From: a virus
DNA length: 31,070 bases
IMG/VR virus record: IMGVR_UViG_3300042564_001291
Span: 1-31,070 of that record
Direction: 5' to 3' (one strand)
The translations under genes and the position numbers were made by a program. This document shows, piece by piece, positions 6,764 to 14,600 of the stretch. How positions within the stretch are numbered: position 1 is the first letter of the stretch; each line of letters starts with the position of its first letter. A model generated the notes under the pieces. That model was not told the origin of the DNA, ran no database searches, and was given only the letters and a program-made list of their open reading frames with translations.

Positions 6764-8920
6764 ATGAAAATAGTAAAAAGAGACAAAACGACACAGGCGT
6801 TTACGCCTAACAAAATTCTAACTAGAATTAAAACACAAGCCAAGGGGTTAAAAATTGATTCTGATGTGTTATTCCAAGAAGTAATTCCGTTAATTACAGA
6901 TAATATTACAACAACTGAAATTGACGAAGTCATTGCTTTCAAAGCTGCTGATAAAATTATACAACACCCAGATTATTCGTTATTAGGTGGTCGTATATTA
7001 TTAAGCCGCCAATCAAAATTAATAGGTAAAGAACTACAACCAGTAGACTTAACTTATGATTTCTTTGCAGCAACAACATTCTTGAGTAAATACTCAATGA
7101 GAGATGAAAAGAAAACACCATTGGAATTACCGTCATGTATGTACGAAAGAGTAGGCATGCACTTACACGGTGATAATGATATTGACAGAGAAGAATTATT
7201 AGAAGAATTAAAATCTAAAAGAGGTAACTTTGCAACACCAACATATACAAATGCTGGTATTGAAAAAAGAGGTGGTATGATTAGCTGTAACCTTACACAT
7301 TTAGAAGATGATTCTTTCGAAGGTATCGAAGAAACGCTTAAGAAGATTTCTGCGGCATCTAAAGAAGGTTCTGGTATTGGTTTATTAATTGACCCACTTC
7401 GTAGCAAAGAGAGCATGGTAGAGTCATTTCAAGGCAACGCTGGTGGTGTTGTAAGACTTGCCGATATGGTTCAATCTAAAATGAGATTTTATAAACAAGG
7501 TTCTCGTTCTGGAAGTTGCGCGTTATATATATCTTTATGGCATAGAGATATTATGGATTTTTTAGAATTAACTTTACCAATTGGTTCAGCTGAATTAAGA
7601 ACCAAAGATTTATTTACATCAATCATTGTAAATGATTTGTTTATGGACAAATTGGAGAAAGGTGAAGATTGGTATTTATTTTGTCCTAATGACATTAAAA
7701 AAGCTGGTTTAAAACCATTATATAATTTACATGGTGAAAAGTTTAATGCTGAATATCAAAAAGCTGTTAATTTAGGTATAGGTAAAAAAGTTAATCCTAA
7801 GGATATTTTTGACGCTATCATTAAATCACAAGTTGAAAGTGGTAGACCTTATGTTATGTTCAAAGACAACGCTAACAAACGCAACATGCATGATAATATC
7901 GGGCCTATAAAACAATCAAACTTATGTATTGAGGTAATGCAAGCGTCTAAACCAAAATACACACCACAATGTACATTAGCATCTGTTAACTTAGCTGAAC
8001 ACGATACGTTAGAAACTATCGCGCAAACAACTAGAGTTCTTGTTAGAGCACTTAACAAAGTGATTGACAAAAACAAATGGAGTGATAATTGGAGCGAGAA
8101 AGCTGGTTTAGACCAAAGAGCGTTAGCTATTGGTGTTGCAGGTTTAGCTGATTTCTTTGCTAAAAAGAAAATATCTTTTGAGAGCGAAGAAGCTAAACAA
8201 TGGAATAAAGATATATTCGAAACAATGTACAAAACAGCTGTTATTGAATCTATGTTATTGGCAGAAGAAAAAGGTGAGAATTATCCAGCATGGGAAGGTA
8301 GTCGATACTCTAAAGGTGAGACATATATTGAAGGTTGGTCACCAAAACCTGAGGGTGAACCAATTCCTATGTATAACAGTTTGTTATTAGGTTTGATGCC
8401 AACAGCTTCATCAGCAATTTTGTTAGGTGTGTTTGAATCATTTGAACCAGCAACTGCAAATTTGTTTACCAGAAGAGTTGGTCAAGGGGAATTTTTAGTT
8501 GTTAACAAATATTTGGTTAATGAATTAATTGAAAATAATCTTTGGGATTCAACCATAATTGATAAAGTAATTAAAAATCAAGGTAGTGTTCAAAACATTG
8601 TTGAAATTCCAGAAGAGATTAGAAATAGATATAAAGATGTTTGGGAAATTCCACAAAGAGTATTGTTAGATTTATCGATAATTAGAAATAAATATGTTGA
8701 CCAATCTCAATCACTTAATGTTTATCATTCTGATGCAAAATACGGTAAAATAGCCAGCGCGCTTATGTACGCATGGAAAGGTGGGCTTAAAACTGGTGTT
8801 TATTACACTAGAACTAAATCTAAATTAGAAGCGAATTCTAAATTAGCTAGTAATCAAATAGCAAACCAAGTTGAAAAACCAAAAGATTCTCAATTTGAAT
8901 GCTTTGGGTGTTCAGCTTAA
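6764..8920 (+). CDS. nrdA: Class I ribonucleotide reductase alpha subunit
   Basis: This 718-residue protein is the catalytic (R1) subunit that converts ribonucleoside diphosphates to deoxy forms. Residues 1-90 form an ATP-cone allosteric domain (VKRDKTTQAFTPNKI start). Active-site residues are visible. The redox pair is C175 (GGMISCNLT) and C403 (PQCTLASVNL), the catalytic triad is N386, C388 and E390 (SNLCIE), and the radical-transfer tyrosines are Y680 and Y681 (TGVYYTRT). The swivelling C-terminal pair is C713 and C716 (ECFGC), here CxxC rather than E. coli's CxxxxC. The region after the specificity loop (FYKQGSRSGSCALY, about 242-255) carries an extra cysteine at 252. It is the last gene before a strong terminator and is translated after nrdB. 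No thioredoxin or glutaredoxin gene is present nearby, so host reductants are likely used. Confidence 0.95.
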   Translation: MKIVKRDKTTQAFTPNKILTRIKTQAKGLKIDSDVLFQEVIPLITDNITTTEIDEVIAFKAADKIIQHPDYSLLGGRILLSRQSKLIGKELQPVDLTYDFFAATTFLSKYSMRDEKKTPLELPSCMYERVGMHLHGDNDIDREELLEELKSKRGNFATPTYTNAGIEKRGGMISCNLTHLEDDSFEGIEETLKKISAASKEGSGIGLLIDPLRSKESMVESFQGNAGGVVRLADMVQSKMRFYKQGSRSGSCALYISLWHRDIMDFLELTLPIGSAELRTKDLFTSIIVNDLFMDKLEKGEDWYLFCPNDIKKAGLKPLYNLHGEKFNAEYQKAVNLGIGKKVNPKDIFDAIIKSQVESGRPYVMFKDNANKRNMHDNIGPIKQSNLCIEVMQASKPKYTPQCTLASVNLAEHDTLETIAQTTRVLVRALNKVIDKNKWSDNWSEKAGLDQRALAIGVAGLADFFAKKKISFESEEAKQWNKDIFETMYKTAVIESMLLAEEKGENYPAWEGSRYSKGETYIEGWSPKPEGEPIPMYNSLLLGLMPTASSAILLGVFESFEPATANLFTRRVGQGEFLVVNKYLVNELIENNLWDSTIIDKVIKNQGSVQNIVEIPEEIRNRYKDVWEIPQRVLLDLSIIRNKYVDQSQSLNVYHSDAKYGKIASALMYAWKGGLKTGVYYTRTKSKLEANSKLASNQIANQVEKPKDSQFECFGCSA

Positions 8921-8939
8921 CGATTAAAAATAAAGATAT

Positions 8940-8968
8940 AAAAAGGAGCTTATAAGGCTCCTTTTTTT
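8940..8968 (+). terminator. Rho-independent terminator closing the replication/nucleotide operon
   Basis: AAAAAGGAGC pairs with GCTCCTTTTT around a 7-base loop and runs into a tract of seven T. It lies 20 bases after the nrdA stop codon and separates the replication module from the virion module. Confidence 0.93.
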
Positions 8969-8974
8969 ATTTCA

Positions 8975-9012
8975 CATATTTACTAATAAAAATAGTTTAT
9001 TATAATATTTAT
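8975..9012 (+). promoter_or_regulatory. Candidate start region of virion operon with ATATTTAT-type motifs
   Basis: The gap between the terminator and the gp25-like gene must contain a promoter for the virion genes if the terminator is efficient. No TTG-N20-TAnnTTTG is present. Instead CATATTTACTAATA (8975-8988) and TATAATATTTATGA (9001-9014) are seen. These resemble the CATATTTATAAT motif found before three other genes, so a phage-specific late promoter is possible. Confidence 0.35.
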
Positions 9013-9027
9013 GAAATAAAGAACATT

Positions 9028-9414
9028 ATGGCCAACGGAGTATACATAAACATTAATTACCCCTTCAAAGATAGTCCTAAAGGGTTTTTCTTAGACTTAA
9101 CGGAAACTGATAACAAAGCGGTTAAAGCTGATTTGTTACACTTACTATTAACTAGAAAAGGACAAAGACTCTATAACCCAGAATTTGGGACTAGTTTATT
9201 AGAATACATATACGAACCCTATGACGGTTTAACATTTAATGATGTTAAAAACGAAATAGAAACATCGGTTAAAAAATACTTACCACAAGTTAGGTTAAAT
9301 GATTTGACAGTAGAACCATCACCTTTGAATGAATATGCTGTTTTAGTTACAATAGATTACACAATAACAGATGATATATTTGAATCATCTGACTTAATAC
9401 AAATAAATTTATAA
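9028..9414 (+). CDS. 25: gp25-like baseplate wedge protein
   Basis: This 128-residue protein matches the gp25/GPW family of baseplate wedge proteins in contractile tails, which join the sheath initiator region to the inner baseplate. The family hallmark is in residues 36-64: LLHLLLTRKGQRLYNPEFGT followed by SLLEYIYEP, corresponding to the usual LxTxxGxRxxxPxFGxxLxxxxFEP. Its length is similar to T4 gp25 (132). A C-terminal beta region (YAVLVTIDYTI) follows. It is directly followed, one base after its stop codon, by the gp6-like gene; the same gp25-gp6 adjacency exists in T4. It opens the virion operon after the terminator at 8940-8968. Start: ATG after gaacatt, the first in frame. Confidence 0.9.
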   Translation: MANGVYININYPFKDSPKGFFLDLTETDNKAVKADLLHLLLTRKGQRLYNPEFGTSLLEYIYEPYDGLTFNDVKNEIETSVKKYLPQVRLNDLTVEPSPLNEYAVLVTIDYTITDDIFESSDLIQINL

Positions 9415-9415
9415 A

Positions 9416-11236
9416 ATGGCAAACCAAGGAATAAATTACGGTTACAGAAACTTTGCAGACATAAGAAGCGGTTTAGTCGATATGGCTAGACAATATTACC
9501 CAGATATTTTTAATGATTTTAATGATGCGTCTGTAGGTATGATGTTATTAGAATTAAATGCAGCTGTTGGTGATATGCTTTCTTTTAACACTGATAGAAT
9601 GTTTCAAGAAACTCAAATAGATTATGCACAGCAAACTAAATCCGTTTTATCTATGGCTAGAACGTTTGGTTTAAAAATTCCTGGTAAAAGACCATCTGTA
9701 ACAATAGTCGATTTTAGTGTTACAGTTCCAGTTCTAGGTGATTCATTTGACATTTCATACGCACCAATCATTAACGCTGGTTCTCAAGTTACAGGTGCTG
9801 GTAAAATATTTGAAAATTTATACGATATAGATTTTTCAAATCCATTCAACACTAATGGTATACCTAACAGATTAATTATACCAAACTTTAATTCAAATGG
9901 AACTCTTATAAATTATACTCTAACTAAAAGAGAAATAGTTACAAATGGTTTTACTAGAATCTTTAAAAAAGTAATCAATATTTCAGATGTAAGACCATTT
10001 TTAGAAGTAATTTTACCAGAAGATAATGTTTTATCAATAGATTCAATTATTACCTTAGATGGTACTAATATAAACACAATACCATCATTAAGTCAGTTTT
10101 CAAACCAAAGTCTTAGATGGTATGAAGTTGATGCGTTAGCTGAAAATAAAGTTTTTGTTGAGGATTCTAATAAAATAACTGATAATTCAGGTGTAAAACC
10201 AGGTAAATGGATTACAGTTGATAAAAAATTTATTACTGAATATACCGATTTAGGTTTTACAAAAATAATATTTGGTTCTGGTACTAAAGACACTAGTAGT
10301 TTATGTGATTTTGATTCAAACATTCCTTTAGTTAATCAAATAGGTGATTTTATAAATAATTTCTCTTTAGGTCAAACACCAACAGCAAACACAACGATGT
10401 TTATTAAATATAGAGTTGGTGGTGGTTCAGATACAAATGTTGGACCTAATGTTTTAAAGAGTGTTGGTTTATTAAACTTTACAATAAATGGTGCTAATAA
10501 AAATACAAATTTAGCTGTTAAAAACTCTTTAACTGTAAATAATTCATTCCCAGCACTTGGTGGTAGAAATGCACCTAGCGTTGATGAAATTAGATACATG
10601 ACAAAATATAACTTTGCATCACAAAATAGAGCGGTTACCATTAAGGATTACCAAGCTATTATTTCTAAAATGCCGAGTCAATTTGGAGTACCATTCAGAA
10701 TGGGTGTAATGGAAGAACAAAACAAAATTAAAATTTACACAATAGGTTTAGACCAGTTTAATAAATTGAATAACAATTCAACTAGCGCACTAAGAGATAA
10801 TATGGCAACATATTTATCAGATTTTAGAATGATGAATGATTACGTTCAAATAACTGATGGTAAAATCATAAACTTAAGTTTTGAAATAGATTTATATATC
10901 GATAAAAAACAACCTCAAGCACAGATTATTTCTGAAGTTATTAACAATGTTACTACTTATCTAGATGTCAATAAATATGATATGGGTGATAATGTTTATT
11001 TATCTCCTATGATTGAAACAATTAATAATGTTGGTGGTGTTTTAAACGTAATTGATGTAAGGGTTTATAACAAAGTAGGTGAGGGTAAATATAGTTTAAA
11101 TGAAATTTCACAACCATATTTAGACACTGAAACTAGACAAATAGATATCAGTGGTGAATATACATTATTCGGAGAACCGACTTCAATGTTTGAAATAAAA
11201 TATCCAACAACAGATATTATGGTTAGGGTTAAATAA
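9416..11236 (+). CDS. 6: gp6-like baseplate wedge protein (baseplate J family)
   Basis: This 606-residue protein resembles T4 gp6/baseplate J, the wedge protein that forms the inner ring of contractile baseplates. The N-terminal segment at 34-60 (DFNDASVGMMLLELNAAVGD then MLSFNTD) and the following ARTFGLKIPGKRPS (81-94) are typical of the T4-like gp6 entry domain. Near 386-425, PSVDEIRYMTKYNFASQNRA and VTIKDYQAIISKMP match the baseplate-J segment that usually reads xEIKxxAPxxFxxxxRAVTxxDYxxLV. The C-terminal part from about 470 (INLSFEIDLYIDKKQPQAQI, then LDVNKYDMGDNVYLSPMIE) matches the closing beta-alpha domain of this family. It is close in length to T4 gp6 (660). Its place right after gp25 supports the call. 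Confidence 0.87.
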   Translation: MANQGINYGYRNFADIRSGLVDMARQYYPDIFNDFNDASVGMMLLELNAAVGDMLSFNTDRMFQETQIDYAQQTKSVLSMARTFGLKIPGKRPSVTIVDFSVTVPVLGDSFDISYAPIINAGSQVTGAGKIFENLYDIDFSNPFNTNGIPNRLIIPNFNSNGTLINYTLTKREIVTNGFTRIFKKVINISDVRPFLEVILPEDNVLSIDSIITLDGTNINTIPSLSQFSNQSLRWYEVDALAENKVFVEDSNKITDNSGVKPGKWITVDKKFITEYTDLGFTKIIFGSGTKDTSSLCDFDSNIPLVNQIGDFINNFSLGQTPTANTTMFIKYRVGGGSDTNVGPNVLKSVGLLNFTINGANKNTNLAVKNSLTVNNSFPALGGRNAPSVDEIRYMTKYNFASQNRAVTIKDYQAIISKMPSQFGVPFRMGVMEEQNKIKIYTIGLDQFNKLNNNSTSALRDNMATYLSDFRMMNDYVQITDGKIINLSFEIDLYIDKKQPQAQIISEVINNVTTYLDVNKYDMGDNVYLSPMIETINNVGGVLNVIDVRVYNKVGEGKYSLNEISQPYLDTETRQIDISGEYTLFGEPTSMFEIKYPTTDIMVRVK

Positions 11237-11299
11237 GTATTTCCTTATATTAAAAAAATCAATATATTTAACCATAATATTAAATAAAATAAATGAAAA

Positions 11300-11647
11300 A
11301 TGAGTTGTAATTGTAAAACAAAAAATTATCCAACAAATCAAAAATCTTTAAATAAAACATTAACTAAAAATAATACAAATATTGTTCTTAGAATATTTGC
11401 CTTCAGTTTAGGATTATTGTTATTACCAATAATAATGATGGCTGTAATATGGTTTATGTTTGAATTATTAATGTTGAACAAAGAAATTGATATGAAAAAA
11501 ATAGCCAATATCATGACTTCAAAAATAAAACCATTTAACGAAGATTATGAAGACGATTATGATGAAGAAGATGATGATGATGAATTTACAGAAGAAAACT
11601 ATGAGATGTTAGACGTAGAAGAAATAACACCAATAACAAGCAAATAA
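11300..11647 (+). CDS. Small membrane protein with acidic C-terminal tail, in baseplate operon
   Basis: I do not recognise this 115-residue protein. Its N-terminus has a CNC motif (MSCNCKTK) and is basic. One strong membrane helix spans about residues 30-57 (LRIFAFSLGLLLLPIIMMAV then IWFMFELL). The C-terminal half is very acidic (DYEDDYDEEDDDDEFTEEN, 82-100). The positive N-terminus suggests an N-in, C-out topology, but this is inference. It sits between gp6-like and the giant 1488-residue protein and ends one base before the latter's start, which suggests coupled expression. A tail or baseplate protein with a membrane helix is unusual; it might instead act at the host membrane during assembly or entry. 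Another ATG at 11293 is out of frame and stops after five codons. Confidence 0.8.
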   Translation: MSCNCKTKNYPTNQKSLNKTLTKNNTNIVLRIFAFSLGLLLLPIIMMAVIWFMFELLMLNKEIDMKKIANIMTSKIKPFNEDYEDDYDEEDDDDEFTEENYEMLDVEEITPITSK

Positions 11648-11648
11648 A

Positions 11649-14600
11649 ATGTCAAATAACAGTATAAGAATAAGAACAACAACAGACAATAAGGATAAAT
11701 TTGTCAAAGTAAAATTAGACCAAGAATTTGATTTTATTGAAGTTTTATCACTTAAAATCACACAAGAAGAAGTTTATAGAAATTTTTGTGCTGATTATGG
11801 TGTTGTTGTTGGTAGAGTGTTTATAAATAATGGGTTTGGTATCCCTAATGCTAGGGTTAGTATTTTTATACCTATAGATGATATAGATAAAAATGACCCA
11901 ATACTAAAAGGGTTGTATCCTTATGAGCTAGTTACCGATAAAGATATAGATGGTAAAAGATATAACCTTCTACCAAAAAATAGTGAGACTGATAATGATT
12001 GTTTCACACCAGTTGGTACTTTTCCAAACAAAAGAGAAGTTTTAGACGACCCAGAAATGGGCCATGTTTATTGTAAATATTATAAATTTACCACATCGAC
12101 AAACTATGCTGGTGATTATATGATATTTGGTGTACCAGTTGGTAATTATACTGTTCATGTTGACGCGGACATTTCTGATATAGGTATAGCCTCACAGAGA
12201 CCTTACGACAGCATTAGTCAAGGAGCACCTATCCAAATGTTTGATAGTCCAACAAAATTTAAAGGCGGTACTAATTTAGATAAACTAGTACAAGTAAAAA
12301 CAGTAAATGCTGGTGTTAATGTTCAACCATTTTGGGGTTCTGTTGAAAATTGTGAAATCGGTATAAGTAGAATAGATTTAGACTTAAATTACACTATAAC
12401 ACCTTCAGCTATCTTTATGGGTGGTGCCTTTGGTGATAGCGATAAAAATAGTGTTAACAAAAATTGTAGACCTAGAAAAAGCATGGGTAAAATTTGTGAA
12501 CAAAACACTAGCGAAGGAACTATTGAAATGATACGAAAAACCCTAGATGGTAAAATAGAAAAATTAGATATTGAGGGTGGTCGTTTAATGGATGAAAATG
12601 GTTCATGGGCCTATCAAGTACCTATGAACTTAGATTATTATTATACAAACGAATTTGGTGATTTAGTATTATCAGAAGACCCAAATAAAGGTATACCTAC
12701 TAGAGCTAATGTTAGGTTTAAAATTGCTATGGATGAAAGTGGTGGTTTAGGTAGACTTAGAACAAAAGCGAATTATCTAATCCCACACAACCCAACAGCT
12801 GGTAAACCAGATGAGATTGATTATGAATTTGGTGAATTAACCAAAGACAGTAGTTTTAGAGATTTATATTGGAATAAAATTTATTCAGTTTCTAACTTCA
12901 TATCTAGATATCAAAAAAATAAAAGTTTTAGCGCAGTTAAAAATAGAAATTTTGTTGGGTTAAAAGATGTTGATGATTGTGTTGGAGATAAATTACCTGT
13001 ACCTTTTAATAGGGTTAATACAGTGTTTAACCCATTGTTTTTTATTATATGTTTAATTATGAAGATTATCGAGTTTATAATGTTTATTATAAATTCGACT
13101 ATTATTGTTATAGTAAATGCAATTGTAAGTGTAATTAGAAGTATTTTAGGTCTTTTATGTAGTGCGCATAGAAAATTAAAGAAAATTGGTATTAGATTTT
13201 TTAAAATTTTCTGTACTTTATATGATAGGGTTAACTATGTCCCATGTTTATACGCTAAATGTCCTTATGAGGAATCTTTTGTTTATTACTTTGCGCCAGG
13301 TTGTTCAGGAAAAGGTAAAGATAGAATAGATGACGATGGCGTACCAGTAAAAACAACTTTAGGGTTATTATCTAATTGTATTGCTGCTTCTATGGCAGAA
13401 GCTCTTAACTTATTTCAATTTGATTTTTATAATGATTGGTTAAATGGTTCGTTATATTATTATTTAATAAAATTTAAAAAAAGACGTAGACAAGAAAAAT
13501 ATTGTAATTATGATTGTTCTGGTGGTGATTGTAAATCAAGTATGCTTATAGACACATGTTATACCGATGAAAATAGTTATAAGAGTACAAGTTTTAGAGA
13601 AGGTGTTGTTAAAAAATACAACAACGAATTATTCTACGCCCCATCTAACAAAACAGCAACAGTTAAATTATACGCAACTGAAATTATTAATCTAGGTTCT
13701 GTTTTTAATTGTGATTGGCAAGGGGTACCTAAAATTCAAAATTATTTGGTACCAACAACATATATTATCCCACCAATAATCGATGAATATTCTGATGAAG
13801 ACCCTAGTTGGACAGAAACTAGTGGACAAGTAGATATTGGGCGTGGTTTTGGTGGTGTATTTTTTGATATATCATGTGCTGGTTTATCTTCAGATAAACA
13901 ACAATGCTTAAATATAAGACATGCATGTGAATTTGGTGTTGACTTAGACGAAATAGATGAAACTGATAATGGAGTGGTTTTACAACCAAATCACATTATA
14001 GGTTCTGCTGAAATAAATTCAGAATATGGTAAATACGTTAGAGATGTTTTCTTTTTATTAAATAATGTGACAAATAATATAAACGTAAATTTAAACCCAT
14101 CACCAACAACTAATTTTAATACAAATAATGTGGGTGACTACAATTTCGCATTAAGTAGCGACAATGGTAGTGATTATGTTAATTTTAGAGGTTATTTGGA
14201 TAATAGTTCGTTTTCGCAACCTAAACATTCTTATTATTTCTATTTTGGGTCAACTCCAGGTTCAACTGGTTTAGACAAAATGAATAACAATTTTTTCACT
14301 AAATGTTTTCCAACATTAACCGTTGAATTTTTTATTCGTATTGATAATACTGATGCTATTAGTGCTAACAATGTTAATGATGGTAGTGCTACTTTTACAA
14401 TAGTATCTGGCGTTGGTCCGTTTACTTATATTGTAAGTGGTCCTAATGGGTATAATTCTAGTGGAATATTAACAGAACCAAATCTAACACAATCGTTAAA
14501 TGGTTTAGCACAAGGTTCTTATATCATTAACGTTACAGACTCTTCTGGCGTTTCTATTTCACAATCATTTGAAATTTCAGGACCAACACCTTTATATGCA

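Noticed and set aside
8157-8390. 77-codon plus-strand frame inside nrdA
   Set aside because: Out-of-frame shadow of conserved NrdA sequence.
9375-9382. TATATTTG resembling a Bacteroidota -7 box inside the gp25-like gene
   Set aside because: No TTG at the matching distance upstream, and it lies in coding sequence (encoding DIFES), so chance in AT-rich DNA is more likely.
11263-11270. TATATTTA in the gap before the small membrane protein
   Set aside because: One mismatch to TAnnTTTG and no TTG about 20 bases upstream; not enough for a promoter call.
11293-11310. Five-codon ATG frame overlapping the start of the small membrane protein
   Set aside because: Stops after MKNEL; the in-frame ATG at 11300 gives the full protein. 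Probably chance in an A-rich leader.
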